Origin: Lachnospiraceae bacterium UBA5899
GTDB taxonomy: Bacteria > Bacillota > Clostridia > Lachnospirales > Lachnospiraceae
DNA: 52,202 bases
NCBI GenBank assembly: GCA_002432425.1
Contig: DJEL01000048.1
Location: forward strand, 1 to 52,202
Reading direction: 5' to 3'
Shown here: piece by piece, positions 31,502 to 41,287 of the stretch
Layout: each line of letters opens with the position of its first letter
How positions within the stretch are numbered: the first letter of the stretch is position 1
Translations under genes and position numbers: made by a program
Notes under the pieces: model-generated
The model's database searches: none
Told to the model about the DNA's origin: nothing
Seen by the model: only the letters and a program-made list of their open reading frames with translations

Positions 31502-32461
31502 ATGTACCGTGTACCGGATTACTGGCTTGACAAGCCGTACTATTCCTTAAATGCCTATTTTCAGAAAACCTTAGGCGAAAAATGTTATAAAGTTGCTCTG
31601 GATGCCGGTCTGTCCTGTCCCAACCGGGACGGACGCACCGGAAGCGGCGGCTGTATTTTCTGCAGTGTGGGCGGCAGCGGGGACTTTGCGGTTTCCGCTA
31701 CCGCCTCTTGCATAGAAACGCAGCTCCGGGAAGGCAGTGATATCCTTCACAGGAAATATACCGGCAGCAGATTTGTTGCGTATTTTCAGGCCTACACCAA
31801 TACCTATGGGCCTGTTTCTTATCTGCGGGAAATCTACACGGCCGCCCTTATCCTGTCGGAGGTTGCCGGCATTTCCATTGCCACAAGACCTGACTGTCTC
31901 GGTCCCGAAGTGCTCTCGCTGCTTGCGGAATTAAAGGAACGCTTTCCCCAAAAATTTATCTGGATAGAGCTGGGACTGCAGACCATGCACGAACACACCG
32001 CCGCTTTTATCCGCAGAGGCTACCCGCTTTCTGTTTTTGAGGAAGCCATGGCAAATCTGCAGGCGCTCTCCCTGCCGGTCATTGTCCATGTTATTTTGGG
32101 ACTGCCTTTTGAAACGGCTGAGGATATGTATGCCACCACCCGGTACCTGAATACCTTTTCCCCTTTCGGGATAAAATTTCAGTTACTGCATATTTTGAAA
32201 AACACCGCTTTGGGAGATATGTACACGAAGGGAGAACTCCCCGGTTTTACCGTTCTTTCCAAGGAAGAATATATGGATATACTGATTAAAAATCTGGAGC
32301 TTCTTTCCCCGGAAACGGTGGTTCACCGGGTAACGGGGGACGGTGCCGGAAAGGATTTGATTGCTCCGCTCTGGAGCCTTCAGAAAAGAGATGTATTAAA
32401 CACGCTGCACCGCACCATGCGGGAGCGGCAGACTTATCAGGGGATGCTGTATGAACCATAA
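31502..32461 (+). CDS. Radical SAM protein, YhcC/TIGR01212 family
   Basis: A 319-aa protein from ATG 31502 (MYRVPDYW...). The iron-sulfur Cys cluster is in the atypically spaced segment DAGLSCPNRDGRTGSGGCIFCS, characteristic of the YhcC/Elp3-like TIGR01212 group, with FQAYTNTYGP and IELGLQTMHEHTAAFIRRGY following. In-frame ATGs at 31457 and 31484 have no SD, so the shorter form is preferred. The substrate is not established for this family. It lies 47 bp after malic enzyme and 30 bp before DUF4364. Confidence 0.9.
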   Translation: MYRVPDYWLDKPYYSLNAYFQKTLGEKCYKVALDAGLSCPNRDGRTGSGGCIFCSVGGSGDFAVSATASCIETQLREGSDILHRKYTGSRFVAYFQAYTNTYGPVSYLREIYTAALILSEVAGISIATRPDCLGPEVLSLLAELKERFPQKFIWIELGLQTMHEHTAAFIRRGYPLSVFEEAMANLQALSLPVIVHVILGLPFETAEDMYATTRYLNTFSPFGIKFQLLHILKNTALGDMYTKGELPGFTVLSKEEYMDILIKNLELLSPETVVHRVTGDGAGKDLIAPLWSLQKRDVLNTLHRTMRERQTYQGMLYEP

Positions 32462-32491
32462 GCTCCCCGGTTAAAAAGGAGTGAACAGGAT

Positions 32492-33007
32492 ATGACCCAG
32501 GATCCACTGACCCTGTATAAACTGATTGTACTTTATATGTTAAACCGTGTGACTTTTCCTCTCACCCGCAACCAGATTACGGATTTCATCCAGGAAAAGG
32601 AATACACCAACTTTTTTACCCTGCAGCAGGTTATGGCGGAACTGATTGATACCGGCTTAGTAACTGCCAAAACGGTCCGGAACCGCACGCTGTTAGACAT
32701 CACGGATGAGGGACTGGAAACACTCCGTTTCTTTGAAAACCGTGTCAGCGATGCCATCAAAAAGGATATCGACAATTATCTGTCCGAAAAGGAGCTGGAG
32801 CTTCGGGACGAGGTTTCCATTCAGGGCGATTACTATAAATCCGTAACCGGCGAATACGCCGCCCATCTGGTTGCCAAGGAAAAAGGAAACAATTTAATGG
32901 AACTGACCCTCTCCGTTCCCACGGAAGAAATCGCCGCCTCCATCTGTGACAACTGGCAGAAAAAAAATCAGGAAATCTACCAGTATCTGGCAGCTTCCCT
33001 GTTTTAA
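32492..33007 (+). CDS. DUF4364 family protein
   Basis: A 171-aa protein matching DUF4364: LTLYKLIVLYMLNRVTFPLTRNQITDFIQEKEYTNFFTLQQVMAELIDTGL in a winged-helix-like N-terminal region, then an alpha/beta C-terminal part. Common in Lachnospiraceae; probably a DNA-binding or regulatory protein, but unproven. The SD is AAAGGAG. Its stop codon is 2 bp from the stop of the convergent MFS/spermidine-synthase gene. Confidence 0.88.
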   Translation: MTQDPLTLYKLIVLYMLNRVTFPLTRNQITDFIQEKEYTNFFTLQQVMAELIDTGLVTAKTVRNRTLLDITDEGLETLRFFENRVSDAIKKDIDNYLSEKELELRDEVSIQGDYYKSVTGEYAAHLVAKEKGNNLMELTLSVPTEEIAASICDNWQKKNQEIYQYLAASLF

Positions 33008-33009
33008 TT

Positions 33010-34617
33010 TTATAAATTATTCAAAAGTCCTTCTATGCCCTGCTCTTTATAGATGTCTTTATAGTAGCTGACCTCTTCCTGAATAAGACTGTCAATCACA
33101 CGCATGCCCAGAAGTTCTACCGGTGCTTTGTCGTCCGTCATCAGGTAATCGCCAGCCCGGTAATCTTCCATACTTAAAGAAACGTAATTCATCAGCCGTT
33201 TCAAATCCTCGCTGGCAAGATTTTCCGTGTTGACCTTCATCACGGCAAGCATGTCGGCATTATCGGAAGCAAACAGCTCTCTGTTGGTGCTGCCGTTTAC
33301 ATCCACCGTCATAACACTGCCGAATACGGAAGCAATGGTGTCTGCCAGATACTGGTTGATGCTGCCCTCTTCCGTGCCGCGCATATTCATATTGACCACC
33401 ATGACTCCGTTTTCGTTCAGATGCGCTTTCACCATGGTGAAAAATTCCACGGAAGACATCTGGAACGGAATGGTGATGTCCTGATAGGCATCCACCATAA
33501 TCACATCATAGGTTTCCTTGTCCGCATTGAGGTATGCCCTGCCGTCGTAGGTGGTAACCTTTACGCTGTCGGGCAGTGCAAAGTACCGGCGGGACAGATT
33601 CGTGATTTTCCCGTCAATTTCCACACCTTCTATGGACATATCCCCATAGTATTTTTTACACTGTGTGGCATACGTGCCGGTTCCCATTCCTAAGATGAGC
33701 ACATTCATATCGGACAGCTCTTTGTCCTCCACCATCAGCGGCGCCGCCATAGCGTAGTCGTAGTACATCCCCGTAAGCCCGTCCTCTTTCATATAAATGG
33801 ACTGCACGCCGAACAGAACATTGGTGGACAAAATCACACTTCTGTTATTTTCCTTTACCTGCAGGTAGTTGTAAATGGACTCTCCTTCATAGGTAAGGTC
33901 ATTTTCCCAGAAAGCAAAGGACTGGGAATGTCCCAGGACGCAGCATAACACAAACAGTATTCCCGAAACAATCAGTCGCCTGGCACCCCTCCGTGCACTG
34001 ATAAAATAAATACCGGAAAGTACCAGCAGTATTCCAGAAAAGATTAAGAATGTAATGGATGTTCCCACTGCCGGAATGGTAATGAAAGTCGGCACAAACG
34101 TACCGATGATGCTGCCGATGGTGTTGTAGGCTCCCAGTGTACCGATGACTTTACCGCTTTCTTCCAGATTTTCCACGGAATATTTTGCCAGGGAAGGCGT
34201 TACCGTTCCTAAAAGAAACAGCGGAAATACGAAAATCAGCATACACGCCGCAAACGCCGCAATAATTAAGAAGTTACTGTTTACGGTAAAAATGAGCAGC
34301 GCCGAAACACCTAAAATAATGTATTTGCCCACAACCGGAATTAAGGCAATCCAGATAGCGGAAATAATAATTCTGCCGTAAAGCTTGTCCGGGTTGGGAT
34401 TTTTATCCGCACTTTTGCCGCCGTAAATATTGCCCAGCGCCATGGCTATCATAATGGTACCGATGATAATGGTCCAGACAATCTGGGAAGAACTGAAATA
34501 CGGCGCCAGCAGTCTGCTTGCTCCCAGCTCCACCGCCATAACGGACATTCCCGAAAAGAACTCCGTAAGGTACAAAAAAATCTTGTTGTTTAATATTTTC
34601 GCTTTTTCCTGTTTCAT
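33010..34617 (-). CDS. Fused MFS-like / spermidine-synthase-like membrane protein
   Basis: A 535-aa protein. Residues ~10-235 carry seven or more TM helices (FSGMSVMAVELGASRLLAPYFSSSQIVW...). Residues ~270-500 are a spermidine-synthase-like Rossmann methyltransferase fold (VLILGMGTGTYATQCKKYYGDMSIEGVEID, YDVIMVDAYQDITIPFQMSSVEFF). Such fusions are widespread; a true polyamine role is uncertain because the aminopropyl-transfer residues could not be verified. Tail-to-tail with the DUF4364 gene and 38 bp after rarA. Confidence 0.85.
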   Translation of the reverse strand: MKQEKAKILNNKIFLYLTEFFSGMSVMAVELGASRLLAPYFSSSQIVWTIIIGTIMIAMALGNIYGGKSADKNPNPDKLYGRIIISAIWIALIPVVGKYIILGVSALLIFTVNSNFLIIAAFAACMLIFVFPLFLLGTVTPSLAKYSVENLEESGKVIGTLGAYNTIGSIIGTFVPTFITIPAVGTSITFLIFSGILLVLSGIYFISARRGARRLIVSGILFVLCCVLGHSQSFAFWENDLTYEGESIYNYLQVKENNRSVILSTNVLFGVQSIYMKEDGLTGMYYDYAMAAPLMVEDKELSDMNVLILGMGTGTYATQCKKYYGDMSIEGVEIDGKITNLSRRYFALPDSVKVTTYDGRAYLNADKETYDVIMVDAYQDITIPFQMSSVEFFTMVKAHLNENGVMVVNMNMRGTEEGSINQYLADTIASVFGSVMTVDVNGSTNRELFASDNADMLAVMKVNTENLASEDLKRLMNYVSLSMEDYRAGDYLMTDDKAPVELLGMRVIDSLIQEEVSYYKDIYKEQGIEGLLNNL

Positions 34618-34655
34618 TGAATTCCCGCACTTTCTTTTATCTGTTTTCCGTGTTC

Positions 34656-35984
34656 TTACTCTTCCGCTTCTTTTTTAATGCGTTTCATATGTTCCCTGAT
34701 TTTTACTTCGTAGCCGTTGCCCGACGGACGGTAAAATTCTTTGCCGTTTAACTCATAGGGCAGATATTGCTGCTTTACATAATTGTTTTTATAATCATGG
34801 GCATATTTATAACCGGTTCCGTGTCCCAATTTTGCTGCTCCTTTGTAATGGGCATCCTGCAAATGCACAGGAATTGCCAGATTTCCCGTCTGTTCCACTG
34901 TCTGCATGGCTTCCGCAATGGCGTTGTTTGCCGCATTGCTCTTCGGTGCCGTGGCAATATAGGCTGCTGCCTGGGATAAAATAATCTGTGCCTCCGGCAT
35001 GCCGACACGCTCCACTGCCAGAGATGCACTGACTGCCACCTGCAGAGCCTGCGGGTCTGCATTTCCCACATCCTCAGAAGCGCAAATCATCATTCTTCTG
35101 GCAATAAACGTTACGCTTTCTCCGGCATACAGCATCCGCGCCAGATAATACACCGCCGCATCCGGGTCGGAGCCCCGCATGCTTTTAATGAACGCCGAAA
35201 TGGTATCGTAATGATTGTCCCCGGTTTTGTCGTAACGCATAACCCGTTTCTGTATGCATTCCTGCGCCACCTGCAGGGTAATGTGGATTTTGCCGTCCTC
35301 ACTCCGGTTGGTGGTCATAATACCGAGTTCAATGGCATTCAGGGCATGTCTGGCATCTCCGCCGGAAAGCTCCGCTAAAAACTCCAGCGCATCCTCTTCA
35401 ATCACGGCATCGTAGGAGCCCATTCCCTTGTCCTTATCATAAACGGCTCTGTTTAACAAAGTCTTAATGTCTTCCCGGCTCAGGGGCTTCAGTTCAAACA
35501 CCAGCGAACGGGAAATCAGAGCGCCGTTTACCTCAAAATACGGATTTTCCGTCGTCGCGCCGATTAAAATCAGGGTGCCGTCCTCCACGAACGGAAGCAG
35601 ATAGTCCTGTTGCCCTTTGTTAAAGCGGTGAATTTCGTCAATGAACAGAATGGTCTTTTTTCCATACATTCCCTGGTTGTTCTTTGCCTTTTCCACCACG
35701 TCTTCCATGTCTTTTTTGCCGGCTACCGTCGCATTAATCTGCATAAAATCCGCACTGGTCGTACCGGCAATCACCTTTGCCAGCGTGGTCTTGCCGGTTC
35801 CGGGCGGGCCATAAAAAATAAGAGAGCTCAGCTTGTCCGCTTTGATGGCGCGGTACAGCAGGGTATCTTTGCCGATAATGTGCTGCTGCCCCACCACTTC
35901 GTCCAGCGTCGTGGGACGAAGCCTTGCCGCTAACGGGGACTCCTTCTCCATATTGTTTTGTCTCATATATTCAAATAAATCCAT
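34656..35984 (-). CDS. rarA: Replication-associated recombination protein A (MgsA/RarA)
   Basis: A 442-aa AAA+ protein: Walker A FYGPPGTGKTTLA, Walker B ILFIDEIHRFNKGQQD, sensor 1 LIGATTENPYFEVN, and the C-terminal tetramerisation region (AAYIATAPKSNAANNAIAEAM, GTGYKYAHDY). It acts at stalled replication forks, together with SSB. Full length. It probably shares a transcript with the MFS/spermidine-synthase gene. Confidence 0.95.
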   Translation of the reverse strand: MDLFEYMRQNNMEKESPLAARLRPTTLDEVVGQQHIIGKDTLLYRAIKADKLSSLIFYGPPGTGKTTLAKVIAGTTSADFMQINATVAGKKDMEDVVEKAKNNQGMYGKKTILFIDEIHRFNKGQQDYLLPFVEDGTLILIGATTENPYFEVNGALISRSLVFELKPLSREDIKTLLNRAVYDKDKGMGSYDAVIEEDALEFLAELSGGDARHALNAIELGIMTTNRSEDGKIHITLQVAQECIQKRVMRYDKTGDNHYDTISAFIKSMRGSDPDAAVYYLARMLYAGESVTFIARRMMICASEDVGNADPQALQVAVSASLAVERVGMPEAQIILSQAAAYIATAPKSNAANNAIAEAMQTVEQTGNLAIPVHLQDAHYKGAAKLGHGTGYKYAHDYKNNYVKQQYLPYELNGKEFYRPSGNGYEVKIREHMKRIKKEAEE

Positions 35985-36048
35985 GACTGCCTCCGGGAGT
36001 TATACTTCTCCTTTGAGATTATACCTTGCTTTTTAGGACATGTCTACC

Positions 36049-36774
36049 TCAGTCAAACAAAATTTCCTCCACCGTAACGAAGGTATAGCCTTCCGCCTGC
36101 AGGGCATCCACCACCTGCAGCGCCGCCGTTACGGAAGTGGCATAGTAGTCGTGCATTAAAATAATATCCCCCTCCTCTGCATCCCGCAGTATACGCTTTG
36201 TGATTTTATCGGCATCATTCGTGCACCAGTCGAGCGGGTCCACATTCCATAGCACCGGAAACATATTTAATTCTTTTTCAAACTTTTTATCCCAGGAACC
36301 GTAGGGCGGGCGCACATAAACAACATCCACGTCCGCAATCTCTTTAATCACTTCATTGGTTTTAATGAGTTCCTTCTTAAACATATCGCGATTGCTGCAG
36401 GTAAGCTGGATATGACTGTATGTATGGTTTCCGATTAAATGTCCGTCTTCCTGCATCCTTTTTATAATATCCGGGTTGGCTTCGGCATTTTCCCCGGTCA
36501 CAAAAAAAGTGGCTTTTACGCCTCTTTTCTGTAGTCCGTCCAACAGTTTGGGCGTATACACCGGATGCGGGCCGTCGTCAAAGGTAAGCGCTATCTTTTT
36601 TATCTCCGTGGTTTCTGCTTCCTCATCGTTTTCTCTTTTTCCCATGCCCGCATTTTCCATTGCCCCGGCTGTCAGCTCCGCCCTTTTTATATACTGTCCG
36701 CAAAAAACAAGAAGCAGACACATTTCCATACTGATAAGAATACACAAAATCAAGTGCACTTCCTCTTTTTTCAT
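36049..36774 (-). CDS. Polysaccharide deacetylase (NodB/PgdA type)
   Basis: A 241-aa type II membrane protein. TM helix at ~6-26 (ILCILISMEMCLLLVFCGQYI), then a NodB domain with all motifs: TFDDGPH, HTYSH, RPPYGSWD, WNVDPLDW and ILMHDYY. It removes N-acetyl groups from peptidoglycan or other glycans outside the membrane. The start is ATG 36774, with AGGGTGG upstream; the farther ATG 36846 has no SD. Alone on its strand. Confidence 0.9.
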   Translation of the reverse strand: MKKEEVHLILCILISMEMCLLLVFCGQYIKRAELTAGAMENAGMGKRENDEEAETTEIKKIALTFDDGPHPVYTPKLLDGLQKRGVKATFFVTGENAEANPDIIKRMQEDGHLIGNHTYSHIQLTCSNRDMFKKELIKTNEVIKEIADVDVVYVRPPYGSWDKKFEKELNMFPVLWNVDPLDWCTNDADKITKRILRDAEEGDIILMHDYYATSVTAALQVVDALQAEGYTFVTVEEILFD

Positions 36775-36878
36775 GAAAGCTGCCACCCTGTTTATGCTGT
36801 TCCTTAGTGTGAGTATATGTCTGCTTCCGCTTGTCTTATACGACATGATTTTAACACGCCGGACATTATCTTTTCACT

Positions 36879-37052
36879 TTATACAAATTGGTTTTTGCCG
36901 GCATCATACCGATATTCAATCCCCGCCAGCTTCTCCTCTATGGATTTCCTGTCCACATCCAGATCCTCGCAGAGGGCATCCAGACTGCCATAAAAGTCTC
37001 GCAATTTCAGGTTGATAAAGCTTAATAACATAACCGGATCGTTGGGTATCAT
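36879..37052 (-). CDS. DUF4250 small protein
   Basis: A 57-aa ORF (MIPNDPVMLLSFINLKLRDFY... to ...AGKNQFV) easily missed because of its size. The start ATG 37052 has AAAGGTAA 6 nt upstream, and the sequence matches the DUF4250 pattern (MIPxDPVMLLSFINxKLRD, SLDALCEDLDV, EEKLAxIxYxYD) across its length. It is small, acidic and helical, with unknown function. It is located 44 bp after clpB and is possibly co-transcribed with it. Confidence 0.85.
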   Translation of the reverse strand: MIPNDPVMLLSFINLKLRDFYGSLDALCEDLDVDRKSIEEKLAGIEYRYDAGKNQFV

Positions 37053-37068
37053 ATCTTTTACCTTTCTG

Positions 37069-37090
37069 CCCGGGAGACACAGCTCCCGGG
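37069..37090 (+). terminator. GC-rich hairpin beside the clpB stop, T-run on the plus side
   Basis: CCCGGGAG / CTCCCGGG, 8-bp perfect stem and 6-nt loop. The T-rich tail (TCTTTTTTAT) is on the plus strand, although both neighbouring genes are on the minus strand. It may block antisense transcription into clpB, or stabilise the clpB mRNA end. Confidence 0.5.
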
Positions 37091-37096
37091 TCTTTT

Positions 37097-39691
37097 TTAT
37101 CTGTTGCCTTTCTCCACTCTCGCGGAAAGTGCATCGTCCTTTACTTCAATCAGGATGGTGTCACCCTCTTCCACACTGTCGGCCAAAATCAGCTTAGCGG
37201 ACAGGGTTTCCACATATTTCTGGATATAGCGCTTCAGAGGCCGTGCACCGTAAACCGGATCGTAAGCATGGTCAACTACAAACTGCTCTGCTTCGGGGGT
37301 CAGTTTTACGGTCAGCTCTCTGTCGGAGAGTCTCTTGTTCAAGCCATCAATAATTAAGGAAACAATACCCTTGATGTTGTCCTTGGTAAGCGGCTTGAAG
37401 AGAATGGTCTCGTCCAGACGGTTTAAGAACTCCGGTCTGAAGTGGGCACGTAAATCTTCCATTACCCTCTGCTCTGCTTCGGGCTTAATGGTACCGTCTT
37501 CGTTGATGCCGTCCAGCAGATACTGGGCACCGATATTGGAAGTCATAATCAGGATGGTATTCTTGAAGTCAACCGTTCTGCCCTGGGAGTCCGTAATACG
37601 TCCGTCATCCAGCACCTGCAGCAGTACGTTGAATACATCCGGATGAGCCTTTTCAATTTCATCAAAAAGAACAACCGAATAAGGTTTTCTGCGGACGGCT
37701 TCGGTAAGCTGACCGCCTTCTTCGTAACCAACGTATCCGGGAGGTGCTCCGATCAGTCTGGATACGGAATACTTCTCCATATACTCGCTCATATCGATAC
37801 GCACCATATTGGTTTCGTCATCAAACAATGCCTGTGCAAGTGTCTTGGCAAGCTCTGTCTTACCGACACCGGTAGGTCCTAAGAAAAGGAAAGAACCAAT
37901 CGGCTTGCCGGGGTCTTTGATACCGGCTTTGGAACGCATGATGGCTTCCGCCACTTTAGTAACCGCTTCATCCTGACCTACCACACGTTTATGTAGTTCT
38001 TCATCCAGATGAAGGGTTTTGTTTCTTTCGCTTTCCGTAAGTTTTGCAACCGGAATGCCTGTCCAACGGGAGATAATACGGGCAATCTCGTCCTCGGATA
38101 CACATTCATGTACCAGAGACATACCCTTGCCTTTTACATTTTCCTCTTCGATTTCCAACTGCTTTTTCAGAGAAGGAAGCTTGCCGTAAGATAACTCAGC
38201 TGCCTTTTCCAGATTTCCTTCCCGCTGTGCGATCTGGATTTCGCTGTTTGTCGTATCAATCTCCTCACGCAGCTTGGAAAGTTTATCAACAGAAGCCTTT
38301 TCATTGTCCCACTGTGCTTTCTTTCCGGCAAACTCTTCCTTAAGCTCTGCCAGTTCCTTCTGCAGCTCTGCCAGTCTTTCCTGGCTTAATCTGTCGTCTT
38401 CTTTTTTCAGTGCGGTTTCCTCAATTTCGAGCTGGGTGATCTTACGCTGTAATTCATCCAGTTCGGTGGGCATGGAGTCCAATTCTGTTTTAATCAGCGC
38501 ACAGGCTTCATCCACGAGGTCAATCGCCTTATCCGGCAGAAATCTGTCCGTAATATACCGGTTGGAAAGTACTGCCGCGCTTACCAGCGCATTATCCATG
38601 ATTTTAACGCCATGGTATACTTCGTATCTTTCTTTTAAGCCACGGAGAATGGAAATGGTATCCTCCACCGTAGGCTCCGCTACCATAACCGGCTGGAAAC
38701 GACGTTCAAGAGCCGCATCCTTTTCGATATACTGCCGGTATTCATCCAAAGTAGTCGCACCGATACAATGCAGTTCCCCTCTTGCCAGCATAGGCTTTAA
38801 CATATTGCCGGCATCCAGGGCACCATCCGTTTTACCGGCGCCTACAATGGTATGCAGTTCATCGATGAACAGAATAATCTGTCCTTCGCTCTTCTTTACT
38901 TCATCCAGAACGGCTTTCAGACGTTCCTCAAATTCACCGCGGTACTTAGCGCCTGCAACAAGGGCACCCATATCCAGTGCAAAAATCTTTTTATCCTTCA
39001 GTCCCTGCGGTACATCGCCTCTTACGATACGCTGGGCAAGTCCCTCCACAACGGCGGTTTTACCGACACCGGGTTCACCGATAAGAACGGGATTGTTCTT
39101 CGTCTTACGGGACAGGATACGGATAATGTTACGGATTTCATTGTCCCTGCCGATAACGGGATCCAGTTTCTGGCTTCTTGCCTTTTCCACCAGATCCTGA
39201 CCGTATTTGGTCAAGGTATCGTAAGTAGCCTCCGGGTTGTCACTGACCACCCTCTGGTTGCCCCTTACGGTAGAAAGAGCCTGCAGGAACCGCTCCCTTG
39301 TGATGCCGTACTCATTAAAAATATCCTTCATTTCCTTATTGGGATACTGAATCATGGACAAGAAAAGATGCTCTACGGAAACATATTCGTCTCCCAGTCT
39401 CTTTGCCTCGTCCTCTGCGCAGATGAGCACTTTATTCAAATCCGCTCCCACATGGAGTTCACCGCCCTGTACCTTCGGGCGCTTCTGTAATGCCTGCTCC
39501 ACCCTGTTCAGGAAATGGGGTGCATTGATTTCCATTTTTTCAATTAATTTATAAATCAAACTGTCTTCTATGGTCAGAAGGCTGTAAAGCAGATGTTCCT
39601 GTTCAATCTCCTGATGACCGTATTCATATGCCAGCTTCTGGCATCCTTCCACAGCTTCCATAGATTTCTGTGTAAATTTCTGAATGTTCAT
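37097..39691 (-). CDS. clpB: ATP-dependent chaperone ClpB
   Basis: An 864-aa Hsp100. The N-terminal Clp repeat domain (MNIQKFTQKSMEAVEG...) is followed by AAA1 with GEPGVGKTA and the pore GAKYRGEFEERL, a coiled-coil middle domain (residues ~400-520), and AAA2 with GPTGVGKTE, IDMSEYMEK and GYVGYEEGGQL. It disaggregates proteins with DnaK. The start is ATG 39691, behind GGGAGG; an ATG six codons earlier overlaps that SD. No CtsR or CIRCE operator was recognised in the upstream 130 bp, which is very AT-rich. Confidence 0.97.
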   Translation of the reverse strand: MNIQKFTQKSMEAVEGCQKLAYEYGHQEIEQEHLLYSLLTIEDSLIYKLIEKMEINAPHFLNRVEQALQKRPKVQGGELHVGADLNKVLICAEDEAKRLGDEYVSVEHLFLSMIQYPNKEMKDIFNEYGITRERFLQALSTVRGNQRVVSDNPEATYDTLTKYGQDLVEKARSQKLDPVIGRDNEIRNIIRILSRKTKNNPVLIGEPGVGKTAVVEGLAQRIVRGDVPQGLKDKKIFALDMGALVAGAKYRGEFEERLKAVLDEVKKSEGQIILFIDELHTIVGAGKTDGALDAGNMLKPMLARGELHCIGATTLDEYRQYIEKDAALERRFQPVMVAEPTVEDTISILRGLKERYEVYHGVKIMDNALVSAAVLSNRYITDRFLPDKAIDLVDEACALIKTELDSMPTELDELQRKITQLEIEETALKKEDDRLSQERLAELQKELAELKEEFAGKKAQWDNEKASVDKLSKLREEIDTTNSEIQIAQREGNLEKAAELSYGKLPSLKKQLEIEEENVKGKGMSLVHECVSEDEIARIISRWTGIPVAKLTESERNKTLHLDEELHKRVVGQDEAVTKVAEAIMRSKAGIKDPGKPIGSFLFLGPTGVGKTELAKTLAQALFDDETNMVRIDMSEYMEKYSVSRLIGAPPGYVGYEEGGQLTEAVRRKPYSVVLFDEIEKAHPDVFNVLLQVLDDGRITDSQGRTVDFKNTILIMTSNIGAQYLLDGINEDGTIKPEAEQRVMEDLRAHFRPEFLNRLDETILFKPLTKDNIKGIVSLIIDGLNKRLSDRELTVKLTPEAEQFVVDHAYDPVYGARPLKRYIQKYVETLSAKLILADSVEEGDTILIEVKDDALSARVEKGNR

Positions 39692-39822
39692 AGTCTTCCT
39701 CCCTTTCATATTTGTTATATATACTATAACACATATCGTACAAAAAACAATATATAAATTATAAATAAATTCTAAAAAAATTATATATATTAGTACAGAA
39801 CCAAAAGACGAGGTATTTCTAT

Positions 39823-41148
39823 ATGAAAAATATAACCGCCTGTCTGGAACAGGTCAACCTGTTTTTATGGAACGGACCGCTTCTTTTTTTGCTATCCGCC
39901 GCCCACCTGTTTTTTTCCTGTAAATTTTTTCCCCAGAAATATATCGGAAAGGCCATCCGCCTGTCCCTGCGTCCCGAAAAAAATTCCGGCCACGGTCTTG
40001 ACAGCTTTGCCGCTCTTGCCACCACCCTTGCCGCCACCCTGGGTACCGGCAATATTGTGGGTGTTTCCACCGCCATTGCCCTCGGCGGCCCGGGTGCCCT
40101 GTTCTGGTGCTTCTTAACCGGACTTTTAGGCATGGCAACCGCCTACTGCGAATGTTATCTAAGCTGCCTGTACCGCAGAAAAGATGCATCCGGCAAACCC
40201 TGCGGCGGTCCCATGTATGTAATGGAATACGGTTTACATAATAAATTTCTTGGTAAATTTTATGCTCTGTGCGTGATATTTGCCGCTCTCGGTGTGGGCT
40301 GCACCACCCAGTCCTCCGCCATGGCGGATGCCGCCTTCAGTACCTTTCACCTGTCTCCGCACATCATAGGCATCGGTGCTGCCGTTCTCTGCGGCTTCGT
40401 GATTTTAGGCGGCATGCACAGCATCGGCAGTTTTTGCAGCCGTCTGGTACCGCCCTTAAGTATTCTGTATATGGGTGCATGCCTTTTGCTGCTGGTTAAA
40501 AATTACCGTTTTTTAGGAGAAAGCCTGCATCTGGTTTTTTCTTCCGCTTTCACGAAAAAAGCAGCCGCAGGCGGATTTTGCGGCAGTACCTTTCTTATGG
40601 CGGCACGTTTCGGCATCGCCCGGGGACTGTTTACCAATGAAGCCGGAATCGGTACCTCCGCCATTGCCGCCGGTGCTTCTTCCACCGAAAATCCCATGCG
40701 GCAGGCTCTTGTTTCCATGACCGCCGTTTTCTGGGACACCATCGTTATGTGCACGCTCACCGGATTTACCGTTATAAGCAGCATGCTTGCCCATCCCGGC
40801 AGCGCCGCAGCCTACAGTGATGCCGGTCTTACCACCGCCGCCTTTGCTTTTTTACCGTGCGGAGATGCCTTCCTTTCTCTTTCCCTGATGGCTTTTGCCC
40901 TCGCTACACTGGTCGGCTGGTGCTATCTCGGCGAAAAAGGAGTCACTTATTTTTTGGGAAAAGCAGCGGTAAAATCCTATCATCTTGTTTATATTGTCAT
41001 GATTTATTTCGGCGCCATTCTGCCCATGGAAATCGTCTGGAGTTTCACGGATTTTATCAATGCCGTCATGGTTCTGCCGAATGTTCTGTGTCTCTTCTTA
41101 TTATATAAAAAAACAGAAAAACCATCCGCAGAAATTTTTACCCATTAG
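39823..41148 (+). CDS. AGCS-family sodium:amino acid (alanine/glycine) symporter
   Basis: A 441-aa polytopic protein with the AGCS signature: FAALATTLAATLGTGNIVGVSTAIALGGPGALFW, GPMYVMEYGL, and GIARGLFTNEAGIGTSAIAAGAS. It takes up small neutral amino acids with sodium. An SD (GAGGT) is 9 nt before the ATG. Single gene; upstream 39692-39822 is very AT-rich with no clear promoter. The C-terminus is slightly short but motifs are intact. Confidence 0.92.
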   Translation: MKNITACLEQVNLFLWNGPLLFLLSAAHLFFSCKFFPQKYIGKAIRLSLRPEKNSGHGLDSFAALATTLAATLGTGNIVGVSTAIALGGPGALFWCFLTGLLGMATAYCECYLSCLYRRKDASGKPCGGPMYVMEYGLHNKFLGKFYALCVIFAALGVGCTTQSSAMADAAFSTFHLSPHIIGIGAAVLCGFVILGGMHSIGSFCSRLVPPLSILYMGACLLLLVKNYRFLGESLHLVFSSAFTKKAAAGGFCGSTFLMAARFGIARGLFTNEAGIGTSAIAAGASSTENPMRQALVSMTAVFWDTIVMCTLTGFTVISSMLAHPGSAAAYSDAGLTTAAFAFLPCGDAFLSLSLMAFALATLVGWCYLGEKGVTYFLGKAAVKSYHLVYIVMIYFGAILPMEIVWSFTDFINAVMVLPNVLCLFLLYKKTEKPSAEIFTH

Positions 41149-41234
41149 CAAAACTTACCATTATATTTTTCCGGACTCTGCTCATACTAAGACCAAGATA
41201 AGTGATAAAAACACACTTAAGACCGGCAAAAACG

Positions 41235-41261
41235 GGATAAGTGGTTTTCATCCACTTATCC
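41235..41261 (+). promoter_or_regulatory. Hairpin in the SASP 5' region
   Basis: GGATAAGTGG / CCACTTATCC, a 10-bp perfect stem with a 7-nt loop, directly before the SD (AGGAGGTG) of the SASP gene. No T-run follows, so it is not an ordinary terminator; it could stabilise the mRNA or serve as an operator. Confidence 0.5.
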
Positions 41262-41287
41262 GCAAAAAAATTAGGAGGTGAAAAACT

